Part shown: positions 18,440 through 27,494 of the stretch, piece by piece | Position numbering within the stretch: position 1 is the stretch's first letter | Layout: every line of letters begins with the position of its first letter | Source: Ruegeria spongiae | GTDB taxonomy: Bacteria; Pseudomonadota; Alphaproteobacteria; Rhodobacterales; Rhodobacteraceae | DNA: 64,000 nucleotides | Direction of reading: 5' to 3' | Assembly: GCF_023502395.1 (NCBI RefSeq) | Contig: NZ_JAMFMB010000014.1 | Coordinates: 1 to 64,000, forward strand | Position numbers and translations under genes: made by a program | Notes under the pieces: generated by a model | What the model saw: only the letters and a program-made list of their open reading frames with translations | What the model was told of the DNA's origin: nothing | Databases searched by the model: none

Positions 18440-19867
18440 TTACACACTTCTGAGTTGATAGGCGGCAAGCGCCCGCTTGCGCCCTTCGTCCAACGCCATC
18501 ACCGGGTCGGGATAGGGATCATCGGCGGCAACGCCCCAGGCACGCGGCACCGCCCGAAAATAACTGAGCGCGGTCTCGGGTGGGTCGGCCTGGGTTTCGG
18601 CAAGCCAGCGCGCCACGTAAACCCCGTCAGGGTCGAACTTTTTCTGCTGAAGATCAGGGTTGAACACCCGGAAATAGGGCGTGGCATCCGGGCCAGAGCC
18701 CGCGACCCATTGCCAGCCCATCGCATTGGCGGCGGGGTCCCAGTCCACCAGACAGTCGGCGAACCAGTCCATGCCGACTTTCCAGTGTGTCATCAGATGC
18801 TTGGTCAGGTAACTTGCAACGATCATCCGGGCGCGGTTGTGCATGCGCCCGGTCACATAAAGCTCGCGCATGGCCGCGTCGACAAAGGGAATGCCGGTGC
18901 GCCCCTGTTTCCACGCCTGTACCTCGGGCGCATCCGCCTCGGTCTGCCACGGAAATCTGTCCCAGCCCTCTTTCCAGTTGCCGCTCAGCATATGCGGCGC
19001 GTGGTACATCAGGTGATAGGCGAATTCACGCCAGACGACCTCTTTCAGGAAGTGCTCGGCGCCGGTCTTGCGCGCGTCCCGTGCGCGCTGACCTGCATGC
19101 CAGAGCAGCCGGGGGCTGATTTCGCCGAGGCTCAGATAGTCCGACAGTCTGGACGTGGCATCAAGTGCCGGGACATCGCGGAGTTCCTTGTAATCGGCAA
19201 TGGCGGTTTCGACGAATGCATCCAGCCGCGCCCGCGCCGCATCCTCGCCCGGGGCCACATGCGCCTGCACCACCGCCGCGCCCCGGTTCATCGCCGCACC
19301 AAGCCGCCACGTCTGCAAATCGTCCGAGCGTGGCCAGGCCGCGGGGGGCGGTATCTGCGCCGGCGGTGGCAGGGCGGCGGCGATCTCGCGGCCTTGCACC
19401 GCGCGCCACATGGCCGAATATACCTTGTAATACCCGCCCGATCCGGTGCTGACGCTCCACGGTTCGAACAGCAGATGCCCCGCGAATGAGCGCGCGTCGA
19501 CCCCCTGCGTCTTGAGGTCCGACTTGATCGCGCTGTCGCGCGCCTGCGCCTGCGGATCATAGAGCCGCGACCACCAGACAGCATCCGCACCGGTTTCTTG
19601 CAGCAGATCGCGCAGCACCTGCGCCGCAGGCCCCCGGCGCAGGATCAACCGGCTACCGCGCGCCATCAGGGCCCGCGAAAACACCTCAAGACCCAGCCCG
19701 AGCCGCCATTTCGGCGCAGCGCCCAGCCCGGAAACGGATTCATCGGCAATGAAGACCGGCAGAACCGGCCGCCCGCTGCGGCAGGCGTCAAAAAACCCCG
19801 GATGATCTGCCAGCCGCAGGTCACGCCTGAACCAGAATATGATCGGTGATCCCGGCCCGTCCATCAT
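18440..19867 (-). CDS. phrB: deoxyribodipyrimidine photo-lyase
   Basis: A 475-residue cryptochrome/photolyase. The N-terminal alpha/beta domain begins FWFRRDLRLADHPG. The C-terminal FAD domain contains WREFAYHLMYH, the segment GRTGIPFVDAAMRELYVTG with the MHNRARM signature, and QWVAGSGPDATPYFRVFNP. It repairs cyclobutane pyrimidine dimers using light. The pair photolyase-cfa suggests a stress-response cluster. Confidence 0.95.
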   Translation of the reverse strand: MMDGPGSPIIFWFRRDLRLADHPGFFDACRSGRPVLPVFIADESVSGLGAAPKWRLGLGLEVFSRALMARGSRLILRRGPAAQVLRDLLQETGADAVWWSRLYDPQAQARDSAIKSDLKTQGVDARSFAGHLLFEPWSVSTGSGGYYKVYSAMWRAVQGREIAAALPPPAQIPPPAAWPRSDDLQTWRLGAAMNRGAAVVQAHVAPGEDAARARLDAFVETAIADYKELRDVPALDATSRLSDYLSLGEISPRLLWHAGQRARDARKTGAEHFLKEVVWREFAYHLMYHAPHMLSGNWKEGWDRFPWQTEADAPEVQAWKQGRTGIPFVDAAMRELYVTGRMHNRARMIVASYLTKHLMTHWKVGMDWFADCLVDWDPAANAMGWQWVAGSGPDATPYFRVFNPDLQQKKFDPDGVYVARWLAETQADPPETALSYFRAVPRAWGVAADDPYPDPVMALDEGRKRALAAYQLRSV

Positions 19868-19913
19868 GCCCCCGCCTGTTTACAAACTCATACGGCGGAG
19901 GTCTGCGAGTGGA

Positions 19914-21137
19914 TCACAAAACGCGGTCAAGCGCTTCGATCAATTGGTCAATCTCCTGTTTCGAGGTGTAATGCGTGAAACTCAGCCGCAACACGCCCTG
20001 CGCCGGGTCGATGCCCATTCCGGCCAGCGGGCGCACTGCGTAGAAATCACCGCCATCGGTCATGACCCCGTGCGTTGCCAGTTCCGCCGCAACCGGCTGG
20101 GCGGGTCGGCCAAGCGACAGCGCCACAGTTGGCGCGCGCAGATCGGCCCGGTCCGGCCCCAGCAAGCGCACCGCGTTGCGATCCTTTACCGCATCCAGCA
20201 GAGGTTGCAGCAGCGCAACCTCGTGATCGCGCATCAGGTCATGCACGAAGCCGCCGCGCGCGACCGCGCCCTCAGCCGGTCCGCCGTGATGATCGCACAG
20301 CGCATCCACATAATCGGCCATCCCGGCAGAGGCGGCGATCTGGGCGTGATCCGGCCCGGCAGGGGTGAAGCGTTTGTACAGCACGTCAGCGTTGAAATAA
20401 TGCGCCTGATTGGGCAGCATCTCGCCCAGGGCGCGGCGGATCACCATGCAGCCCTGATGCGGCCCATAGGTCTTGTAGCTGGAAAACAGATAGATATCAG
20501 GCCCCAGCCCCCCCACATCGGGAAAGCCATGTGGCGCGTAGGAAACCCCGTCGACGCAGACAAACGCCCCTGCGGCATGGGCAATCGCGGTGATCTCGGT
20601 CACCGGGTTGATCTCGCCCACCACGTTCGAGCAATGCGGGAAACAGACCAGCCGTACCTTTTCGTCCAGCAGGTTTTCCAACTGCGCCGGATCGAGATGG
20701 CCGGTCTCGGGGTCGATCCGCCATTCGCGAATCTCGATCCCATCCTCGGCCAGCCGCCGCCACGGCCCGCTATTGGCCTCGTGATCCTGATCGGTGACCA
20801 CGATGGCCTCGCCCGGCTGCATCCATTTGCGCACCGCCTGCGCCAAAACATAGGTATTCTGGGTGGTCGACGGGCCGAAGCTCAACTCATCCGTCTCGAC
20901 CCCCAGCAGCGCCGCCATACGCGTCCGCGCCTCGTCCATCTCCTCGCCCGCCAGTCGGCTGGTATCATAGGCGGCATAGGGCTGAACCTTGCGCTGGGTA
21001 TAAAACCGCGTCAGCCGGTCGATCACCTGACGGCAGGTATAAGACCCGGCCGCGCTCTCAAAAAACGCACGTCCCTGCAACGAGGGCTCGGCAAAGGCGG
21101 GAAACTGCGTGCGCACGAAATCGATATCTAGGGCCAT
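19914..21137 (-). CDS. class V aminotransferase / cysteine desulfurase-like protein
   Basis: A 407-residue fold-type I PLP enzyme. The PLP-site region is FSSYKTYGPHQG with the Schiff-base Lys. The cofactor-binding segments are GPSTTQNTY and VDGVSYAPHG. It belongs to the group of class V aminotransferases annotated as cysteine desulfurase-like, which lack the catalytic cysteine loop of NifS/IscS. No Fe-S assembly genes are nearby, so a role in sulfur transfer is unproven. Confidence 0.85.
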   Translation of the reverse strand: MALDIDFVRTQFPAFAEPSLQGRAFFESAAGSYTCRQVIDRLTRFYTQRKVQPYAAYDTSRLAGEEMDEARTRMAALLGVETDELSFGPSTTQNTYVLAQAVRKWMQPGEAIVVTDQDHEANSGPWRRLAEDGIEIREWRIDPETGHLDPAQLENLLDEKVRLVCFPHCSNVVGEINPVTEITAIAHAAGAFVCVDGVSYAPHGFPDVGGLGPDIYLFSSYKTYGPHQGCMVIRRALGEMLPNQAHYFNADVLYKRFTPAGPDHAQIAASAGMADYVDALCDHHGGPAEGAVARGGFVHDLMRDHEVALLQPLLDAVKDRNAVRLLGPDRADLRAPTVALSLGRPAQPVAAELATHGVMTDGGDFYAVRPLAGMGIDPAQGVLRLSFTHYTSKQEIDQLIEALDRVL

Positions 21138-21269
21138 GTCTGCTCCGGGCTTGGTTTCGGGAATGGATGCAGATCGCAGGCAGCGGGGTCAATAGAAATG
21201 CTGATGACAGTTTCTGACATCGGGCCATGCCACTCTGCCCCTATCCCTTCAAACACAGGAGCAAATGAG

Positions 21270-21653
21270 ATGAGCTTTCAACCCAAGGACTTTCTGGTCT
21301 GGGGCGAGGTACCGGTCAGCGACCTCGACAAGGCCATTGCCTTTTACAGCCGGGTGACCGGCGCTGAGCTTACGATGGATGAGAGCGGCCCCAATCCGGT
21401 GGCCATGTTCCAGCCCAAAGACCCCAAAACCGGTATCGCCTTGCACCTCTATCCCGGCACCCCGGCCAGCGACGGGCGCGGCCCGACGCTGCACCTGGCC
21501 GCCGAGGGCACATTGGCAGAGGTCATGGACCGCGTCTTCCAAGCCGGAGGCCGCGTGACATCCGAAATCATCGAGATCCCGCCTGGTCGCTTCTTTTACG
21601 CCACCGATCCAGACGGCAACTCGTTGGGCTTCTTCAAGGCCAATTCCGACTAA
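21270..21653 (+). CDS. VOC-family (glyoxalase/bleomycin-resistance-like) protein
   Basis: A 127-residue two-repeat VOC fold. The start is the ATG at 21270, preceded by AGGAG; an upstream in-frame start at 21198 is rejected. N-terminal GEVPVSDLDKAIAFYSRVTG and C-terminal FFYATDPDGNSLGFFK are typical, giving His/Glu-type metal ligands. The substrate is unknown. Its stop faces the acuI stop 13 bp away, so the two are convergent. Confidence 0.88.
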   Translation: MSFQPKDFLVWGEVPVSDLDKAIAFYSRVTGAELTMDESGPNPVAMFQPKDPKTGIALHLYPGTPASDGRGPTLHLAAEGTLAEVMDRVFQAGGRVTSEIIEIPPGRFFYATDPDGNSLGFFKANSD

Positions 21654-21666
21654 GCCAATCGGCCCG

Positions 21667-22662
21667 TCAGGCGTTCACGTCCACCACAACCCGGCCCTGA
21701 ACCTGCCCGGCCAGGATATCCGCCCCCAGCTGCGGCAGATCGCCAAGGGTCGCGGGCCGCACCATCGCCTCCAACTTGTCCATGGGCAGGTCGGTGGCGA
21801 TGCGCTGCCAGGCCCGCAACCGGTTGTCATAGGGCTGCATGACTGAATCGATGCCCAGCAGGTTCACCCCGCGCAGCAGGAAGGGAATGACCGTCGCAGG
21901 CAGGTTCGCCCCGCCCGCCAGCCCGACAGCCGCAACCGAGGCGCCGTATTTCATCTGCCCCAGAACGCGGGCCAGCATCGCGCCACCGACCGCGTCAACG
22001 CAGCCCGCCCAGTTCTCGCTTTCCAGCGGGCGCTTGACGGTCTCGTTCAACTCTTCCCGGGCGACGATCTGCGTCGCGCCAAGCCCGGTCAGGTAGTCCG
22101 CGCTCTCGGGCCGCCCGGTCACCGCCGCCACCTGATGGCCCAGTTGCGCCAGTATAGCGGTGGCCACCGAACCGACACCGCCCGCTGCCCCGGTTACCAA
22201 CACCGGGCCATGACCCGATGCCAGCCCGTGATCCTCCAGCGCCATCACCGACAGCATCGCGGTCAGCCCGGCGGTGCCCACCGCCATCGCCTGCCGCGTG
22301 CTCAGCCCGTCGGGCAAGGGGACCAGCCAGTCGGCCCGCACATGGGCCTTCTGGGCATAGCCGCCCCAATGGGCCTCGCCCACGCGCCAGCCGGTCAGCA
22401 CGACCTTGTCACCCGGCGTGTAACGCGCATCCGAGGACGCCTCGACCGTACCGGCAAAATCGATCCCCGGCACATGCGGGTATGTCCGCACCAGCCCGCC
22501 GCCATGCGAGGACAGGCACAGCCCGTCCTTGTAATTGACCGTGGAATAGTCCACCGCCACCGTGACCTCGCCCTCGGGCAGATCGCTTTCCGAGATCTGC
22601 TTCACAACCGGTGCGGCCTTGCCGGTCGCCTCATCCTTTTCCATCACCAATGCGTTGAACAT
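21667..22662 (-). CDS. acuI: AcuI, acrylyl-CoA reductase (NADPH), MDR family
   Basis: A 331-residue medium-chain reductase. The start is the ATG at 22662 with a GGAGTGAAGAG ribosome site. A longer frame upstream is not supported. It has PHVPGIDFAGTV in the N-terminal domain and the nucleotide-binding GAAGGVGSVA near residue 150. AcuI reduces toxic acryloyl-CoA from DMSP cleavage to propionyl-CoA. It lies directly downstream of dmdA, the same order as in Ruegeria pomeroyi, where the two are cotranscribed. Confidence 0.95.
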   Translation of the reverse strand: MFNALVMEKDEATGKAAPVVKQISESDLPEGEVTVAVDYSTVNYKDGLCLSSHGGGLVRTYPHVPGIDFAGTVEASSDARYTPGDKVVLTGWRVGEAHWGGYAQKAHVRADWLVPLPDGLSTRQAMAVGTAGLTAMLSVMALEDHGLASGHGPVLVTGAAGGVGSVATAILAQLGHQVAAVTGRPESADYLTGLGATQIVAREELNETVKRPLESENWAGCVDAVGGAMLARVLGQMKYGASVAAVGLAGGANLPATVIPFLLRGVNLLGIDSVMQPYDNRLRAWQRIATDLPMDKLEAMVRPATLGDLPQLGADILAGQVQGRVVVDVNA

Positions 22663-22762
22663 CTCTTCACTCCTTTTCGGGACGCTCCTGTCCCAGATCA
22701 TTCTTCTGTTTCCAAATACCTCGGGGGAGTCGCGCAGCGACGGGGGCAGCGCCCCCACCCGC

Positions 22763-23866
22763 TCAGCGCCAGAACCCCGCCTGCACTTCGGCCCGGCGCA
22801 TCCCGTCTGGCGTTTCAACCTCCAGCACGGTGCCCGCATCCCAATGGCTCAACCGCAGCATGCCGATCGAGACATTGGTTTCGAACTCGGGCGACCAGAC
22901 CGAGGATGTCACCTGACCGACCCGGGTATCCCCCGCATAAGCAGGCCACGGGCGGTCGCAGGGCGGCACCGGATCGCCGGCGATGGCAATGGGTCGGATC
23001 TGCTGCACCGGTCCTTCCTTGGCCACCCGCAACAGCGCATCGCGGCCAACACATCCGATCGCGGTATGGGTGTTGCAGAACCGGCCCAACCCGCATTCAT
23101 GCGGCGTGTTGTCATCGGTCATGTCATTGCCATAGGACAACAGCCCGCTCTCGATCCGCTCAATCAGGTTCGGGCATCCGGCCCGGACGTGCAGATCCTC
23201 GCCTGCGGCGAACAGAGCGTTCCAGAGCGGCATTCCGATATCGCCCCCTTCGACATAGATCTCGAACCCGCCCTGCTTGGAATACCCCGAGCGCGCCACC
23301 GCCAGATCGCGGCCTTCGAACTGGAACATGTCGAAGCGAAAGAACCGGATATCGCGCACCCGGTCCCCGAAGACCCGCGCCATCAACTCCTCGGCCTTGG
23401 GGCCCTGCACCGCCAGGGGTGAGACATCGGGCTCGTCCACCAGCACATCCAGCCGGTAGCCATTGGCCAGGCCCTTGACCCACAATAGCAGATCGCTGTC
23501 TGCAATGGACACCCACCAGCGGTCTTCGGACAATTTCACCGCCACCGGGTCATTCAGCATGCCACCGGTTTCATCGACAATGGGCACATAATAGCACTGC
23601 CCCGGCAGCATACGGCGCAGGTCGCGCGGGGTCAGCATCTGCATCAGCCGCGCGGCATCGGGTCCGCGCAGTTCGACCTGCCTTTCGCAGGACACATCCC
23701 AGACCTGCACATGGGTCTTCAGGTGGTGACAATCGGCCTCGACGCTTTCAAAGAGCGTGGGCAGCAGCATCCGGTTATAAACCGTATACGCCTTGACCCC
23801 TGCAGCCTCGACACCGTCCGAGAAAGGCGTTCTGCGCAAGCGCCGCGACATCGACAGAAGGGTCAT
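22763..23866 (-). CDS. dmdA: DmdA, dimethylsulfoniopropionate demethylase
   Basis: A 367-residue tetrahydrofolate-dependent demethylase of the GcvT fold. The start MTLLSMSRRLRRTPFSDGVEAAGVKAYTVYN and internal segments such as CERQVELRGPDAARLMQMLTPRDL match clade DmdA rather than glycine-cleavage T protein. It removes a methyl group from DMSP to give methylmercaptopropionate. The acuI gene lies 100 bp downstream and a DinB gene begins immediately upstream, so the run reads dinB-dmdA-acuI. Confidence 0.95.
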   Translation of the reverse strand: MTLLSMSRRLRRTPFSDGVEAAGVKAYTVYNRMLLPTLFESVEADCHHLKTHVQVWDVSCERQVELRGPDAARLMQMLTPRDLRRMLPGQCYYVPIVDETGGMLNDPVAVKLSEDRWWVSIADSDLLLWVKGLANGYRLDVLVDEPDVSPLAVQGPKAEELMARVFGDRVRDIRFFRFDMFQFEGRDLAVARSGYSKQGGFEIYVEGGDIGMPLWNALFAAGEDLHVRAGCPNLIERIESGLLSYGNDMTDDNTPHECGLGRFCNTHTAIGCVGRDALLRVAKEGPVQQIRPIAIAGDPVPPCDRPWPAYAGDTRVGQVTSSVWSPEFETNVSIGMLRLSHWDAGTVLEVETPDGMRRAEVQAGFWR

Positions 23867-24376
23867 TCAGACATCCTCCGGCAGAAATACCAGATCGCTC
23901 ACCGGGGCGTCCGAGCCGGTTTCGGTCAGCATCTGGTGCAACTGGCCGCGATGATGGGTCTGGTGGTTGAACATGTGGATGACGCATTGCGCATAAGGCC
24001 TGACCACCTCGGCCTCTTTCGCCGCCGAAAACCACGAGAACGGCCCGCTCAGCAGCCCCTCCGGCAGGCCCTCTGCCCAGTCGGCAATGCGCGCGTCGAT
24101 CCGCTCGCGCAGCGCCAGCCACGCCGCCAGATCGGCACAGAGCGAAACGCTTTCGGGAATACCTCCGCCCGGCCCCTGCCCTTTGTCGAAGCGCGAGATC
24201 CAGATCCAGTCGCCCCAGAGCAGATGGTTCGCCGTGCCCAGGATCGAGCCAAAGAACGCCCCGCGTTCCCGCGTCAACTCGTCTTGCGGCAAGGCTTGCA
24301 GAAATCCCGACAGTTGGGTGTTCTGCCAATGACCGTACCGCGCCATCTGGCGGGCATAATCACCGGTGATCATCAC
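23867..24376 (-). CDS. DinB family protein
   Basis: A 169-residue four-helix DinB/YfiT-like protein. The metal-binding histidine pattern is spread across HLLWGDW and MFNHQTHHRGQLHQML. DinB-fold proteins include thiol-transferases (mycothiol, bacillithiol) and damage-induced proteins of unknown function. It abuts dmdA with no gap and overlaps the DUF1326 gene by 4 bp, so it is transcribed with both. A link to sulfur-compound metabolism is inference only. Confidence 0.85.
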   Translation of the reverse strand: MMITGDYARQMARYGHWQNTQLSGFLQALPQDELTRERGAFFGSILGTANHLLWGDWIWISRFDKGQGPGGGIPESVSLCADLAAWLALRERIDARIADWAEGLPEGLLSGPFSWFSAAKEAEVVRPYAQCVIHMFNHQTHHRGQLHQMLTETGSDAPVSDLVFLPEDV

Positions 24377-25077
24377 TTTGGCCCGTGCCAGTCGATCGGG
24401 CAGATCTCGGCCGATTTACCGCCGAAATCCCAGATCCGCCCGTAATCGCGCACGCGCGATTTGGTGCCCCTGGCAACAATGATATCCGGCCCCATCCAGT
24501 ATTTGGAGTTGCTCACCATCACCGGGTGATCCTCGTCCTTGCCCGCCAGCATCTCGATCTCGCCCTGAATCTTGCGCCCGATCATGATCCGGCGCCTGGT
24601 GCCGTCGCGCTCGATCTCGACGGGCGCGCGTTCGGCCCCGATGATCTCGCTGACCAGCATGGTGAAGAGGCCCGTGGTGCCGCCCGCCTGCCCGCTGAAG
24701 ATTTGCAGCAGCCCGTTGTAAGCCTTGCCGCTGGCGCGCTCATCCACATAAGCCGCGACCTTCCACTGGCCTTCGCCCATGCGGCCCGGAATATCGACCA
24801 GCAGGCCCACATTCAGCCCCGACAGGTCCTCGCCCTCATAATGACCCTCGTCGATGATGATCCCCATCCACGCATGGCAATGCCCCTCGGTCGGAGGATG
24901 CGCGCCCAGCGAGACCACGCAGGGGCAGAACACGTCGCAGGAGCAGTTCAGGATCAGCTCACCCTTGATCGCCCACTCAGTCGGCGACATCTCGCGCCGT
25001 TTCGGGTTCGGCATCCGACTGTCGATGCGCTGGCTGATCGGCAACCGGTCAGCATCTGGTTTTCTGTTCTTTGCCAT
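24373..25077 (-). CDS. DUF1326 domain protein
   Basis: About 234 residues from the ATG at 25077, preceded by GGAGGATAACGTT. The conserved N-terminal motif CSCDVFCPCVVSLGA carries three closely spaced cysteines. HCHAWMGI follows. The family is uncharacterised but regularly paired with DUF2182 membrane proteins, as here (4 bp gap). The Cys/His pattern suggests metal or heme-related chemistry, unproven. An upstream in-frame ATG at 25125 would overlap the DUF2182 gene. Confidence 0.87.
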   Translation of the reverse strand: MAKNRKPDADRLPISQRIDSRMPNPKRREMSPTEWAIKGELILNCSCDVFCPCVVSLGAHPPTEGHCHAWMGIIIDEGHYEGEDLSGLNVGLLVDIPGRMGEGQWKVAAYVDERASGKAYNGLLQIFSGQAGGTTGLFTMLVSEIIGAERAPVEIERDGTRRRIMIGRKIQGEIEMLAGKDEDHPVMVSNSKYWMGPDIIVARGTKSRVRDYGRIWDFGGKSAEICPIDWHGPK

Positions 25078-25081
25078 AACG

Positions 25082-25873
25082 TTATCCTCCGAACATGACG
25101 GGATAGATGAGAAATGCGAGGCCACCCGCGATCAGCGCCACACCCATCTGGCGCGTCACCACATGACCGATCTGCGGCAGTTTTTCCAAAACCATGAACA
25201 GCGTGGCGAGCCCCATCCACAACAGGCTCATGACCCCACCGACAAAGCCGAGCGCCATGAAGCCCCAGCAACAGCCGACGCAAAACGCGCCAAGGCCCAG
25301 CCCCATGCGCAAACCGCCCGCAAAGCCGCGCCGCCAGTGGCCCAGGAAATACATCATCGGCGCGTGGCAGACGCCATGGCAGACCTCTTTGGCGCGGGTG
25401 AACTGAAAGGCACCGACCGCGATCAGCAGACCGCCCGCCAGCAGTGGCGATTTCGCGATGCCCAGCATGTCGACAACGCCGCCAAAGAGCAGCACCAACT
25501 GCACGGCCGTTATCAACGCGGCAAAGCCAACCCAGACCAGCAGATACCCCGCCACAACGCCCAGCCATCCGGCCCGCGTGCCATCGGCGCTGACCATCAG
25601 GTCCTCGTAACTGCGCAGGGTCGGCACCAGCGTCGGCAGCATCATCGCCGCCATCATCACCGCCCACATCCAGAACAGCGGCCCGAACTCGGCCATGGGC
25701 ATAACCATATCCATGCGCGGGTCCATCGCGGCCATGGCCTGCCCCATCACCCCGGGGCGCCCGATCAGATCCAGATCCATCGACTGGCTCATGGCGTACA
25801 GAAACCACCAGGCCCACAGGATCAGGCCATAAAAGCCCAGCCACAAAACGGTGCGAAATGATCCGACAGGCAC
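25082..25873 (-). CDS. DUF2182 integral membrane protein
   Basis: About 263 residues, multi-helix membrane protein with the DUF2182 signature region (EVCHGVCHAPMMYFLGHWRRG and a WMWAVMMAAMMLP segment). I prefer the GTG at 25873, which has a strong AGGGAGG ribosome site. A TTG at 25906 in frame would place the start inside the repeated operator-like motif. It is the first gene of a tight minus-strand run with DUF1326, DinB, dmdA and acuI, and is divergent from the GntR regulator. Confidence 0.85.
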   Translation of the reverse strand: MPVGSFRTVLWLGFYGLILWAWWFLYAMSQSMDLDLIGRPGVMGQAMAAMDPRMDMVMPMAEFGPLFWMWAVMMAAMMLPTLVPTLRSYEDLMVSADGTRAGWLGVVAGYLLVWVGFAALITAVQLVLLFGGVVDMLGIAKSPLLAGGLLIAVGAFQFTRAKEVCHGVCHAPMMYFLGHWRRGFAGGLRMGLGLGAFCVGCCWGFMALGFVGGVMSLLWMGLATLFMVLEKLPQIGHVVTRQMGVALIAGGLAFLIYPVMFGG

Positions 25874-25905
25874 CTGCGCCTCCCTGACTCGGTCCTTGCA
25901 ATTCA

Positions 25906-25944
25906 AATGTCAGACTTTTAAATGTCAGACAATTAAAATCTGAG
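25906..25944. promoter_or_regulatory. repeated operator-like motif between DUF2182 and GntR genes
   Basis: The ten-base word AATGTCAGAC occurs twice, 15 bp apart (25906 and 25921), followed by AAATCTGAG, so TCAGA and TCTGA also form an inverted repeat around an A/T-rich spacer. It sits 9 bp before the GntR start and upstream of the preferred DUF2182 start. FCD-type GntR regulators bind short inverted repeats in their own divergent promoters. Confidence 0.5.
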
Positions 25945-25952
25945 TCAAAGCG

Positions 25953-26690
25953 ATGAAAATTGATCCCAGCAGCCCCGCCGACCTTTCAGCCCAGATCGCG
26001 GGCGCAATCCGCGATGCCATCATCGGCGGTGATCTGATCGTGGATGAGCGCTTGCCGTCGGAGGCGGAGCTGGCCGATCATTTCAACGTGTCGCGTCCCA
26101 CCGTGCGCGAGGCGCTGAAACGACTGGCCGCGCAATCGTTGATCCGTACCCAGCGCGGGGCCAGCGGTGGCGCCTTCGTCAACCGGCTGAGCTTTGAGAA
26201 TGCCTATGCCCAGCAGATCACCACCTCGACCCTGCTGCTGAGCATGAATGCGGTCAGTTTCGACACCGCCTGCGAGGCGCGGTTTGCGCTGGAACGGGCC
26301 TGTGCGCCGCTGTCGGCGCTGCGCCGCACCGCCGACCATCTGGCCACCATGCGCGCCGAGATTCACCGCCAGCAGCAGCCGGGCCTGACTGACGAGGCCT
26401 TCTGCGCCTCGGATGTGGCTTTTCACCGGGCGCTGGTGGATGGCGCGAGCAATCCGGTGCTGTCTTATCAACTGGCCGGTGCGGTCGAGGCGATGCAGCC
26501 GCTGATGAACATGATCACCTTCACCGCCCGCTCGCGCGGGGCCATCGTGGCGTTTCACACCGAATTGGCCGATGCGATCGAAGCGGGCGACGCATCTGTA
26601 GCCGACAGCGCGCTTGACCGGCTCGAGGATTATACCCGTACCCTTGCCCGCGATGTCATGGCGGCGCGCGCGGCCAAGGCAAACACTTGA
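25953..26690 (+). CDS. GntR/FadR-family (FCD) transcriptional regulator
   Basis: A 245-residue regulator. The winged helix is at residues 8-75 (LPSEAELADHFNVSRPTVREALKRL), followed by an all-helical FCD ligand-binding domain with the metal-site pattern DVAFHRALV and a later FHTELADAI. It faces the DUF2182-DUF1326-DinB-dmdA-acuI run and is a reasonable candidate regulator of that run through the repeated motif in between. A TenA-like gene follows 57 bp downstream. Confidence 0.88.
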   Translation: MKIDPSSPADLSAQIAGAIRDAIIGGDLIVDERLPSEAELADHFNVSRPTVREALKRLAAQSLIRTQRGASGGAFVNRLSFENAYAQQITTSTLLLSMNAVSFDTACEARFALERACAPLSALRRTADHLATMRAEIHRQQQPGLTDEAFCASDVAFHRALVDGASNPVLSYQLAGAVEAMQPLMNMITFTARSRGAIVAFHTELADAIEAGDASVADSALDRLEDYTRTLARDVMAARAAKANT

Positions 26691-26747
26691 ACACGGGCTG
26701 AAAATCCGCATTGTCTCGCCCGAGCGATCCAGCAGCGGAGACAGGAC

Positions 26748-27386
26748 ATGCGCCCCACCGAGCAGTTGAAACAGAGCGTGGCCGGGGATTGGCAGGCCGC
26801 CACAACCCACGCCTTTTGCCGCGAGCTGTCCGACGGCACGCTGCCGCTGGACAAGATGCGCTGGTATCTGCAGCAGGATTATCAGTTCGTGGACGGCTTC
26901 GTGCGCCTGCTGGCCAGCGCCATCGCCCATGCCCCCAGCCTGGCTGATTCCGTACCGGCAGCGCAGTTTCTGGCGATCATCACCGGCCCCGAGAACACCT
27001 ATTTCCTGCGCAGCCTGGACGCACTGGGCGTCGACCCCACCGATGATCTGGCCCCGGTCACCCACGAGTTCCAGAACCTGATGGCCGAGGCCGCCGCCTC
27101 GGGGCGGTATGAGAACATGCTGGCGGTTCTGATCGTCGCGGAGTGGATCTATCTGGACTGGGCGACGCCGGTGAACCCGCCCGCCGCTGACCTGCCCTTC
27201 TGGTTCGCAGAATGGATTACCCTGCATGCGGGCGATGGGTTCGAGGCGGTCGTGGCCTATCTGCGCGATCAACTGGATCAGGTCTGGCCCGGCCTGTCAC
27301 CCGAAGCGCAGGCTGAAGTCACCCGGCTTTTCACCCGCGCCGTCGCGCTGGAGCGCGCTTTTTTTGACAGCGCCTATGCGGCTTAG
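26748..27386 (+). CDS. TenA/thiaminase II-like protein, cysteine-lacking subgroup
   Basis: A 212-residue all-helical TenA/PqqC-like protein. DYQFVDGFVRLLASAIAHAP and the C-terminal RAVALERAFFDSAY match TenA. The classical catalytic cysteine position reads LIVAEWIYLDWA with no Cys, so it belongs to the glutamate-type TenA_E group rather than canonical thiaminase II. It probably acts on a pyrimidine or another small metabolite. Its position after the FCD regulator suggests co-regulation. Confidence 0.82.
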   Translation: MRPTEQLKQSVAGDWQAATTHAFCRELSDGTLPLDKMRWYLQQDYQFVDGFVRLLASAIAHAPSLADSVPAAQFLAIITGPENTYFLRSLDALGVDPTDDLAPVTHEFQNLMAEAAASGRYENMLAVLIVAEWIYLDWATPVNPPAADLPFWFAEWITLHAGDGFEAVVAYLRDQLDQVWPGLSPEAQAEVTRLFTRAVALERAFFDSAYAA

Positions 27387-27460
27387 CCCGGCGCAGGTAT
27401 GGAGGATCGCAACATCCGGGCGCCAGGCGGTCCTGACACCCGATAGGCGTAAATAAGAAC

Positions 27461-27488
27461 GACCTGCGCGGCAAAGCCGACGCAGGTC
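27461..27488. terminator. bidirectional rho-independent terminator hairpin
   Basis: GACCTGCG at 27461 pairs with CGCAGGTC at 27481, extended by GGC/GCC around an AAA loop. On the minus strand it is followed by GTTCTTATTT and on the plus strand by AGGTCTTTACTT. It can terminate the tenA transcript and the short minus-strand unit upstream of it. Confidence 0.7.
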
Positions 27489-27494
27489 AGGTCT

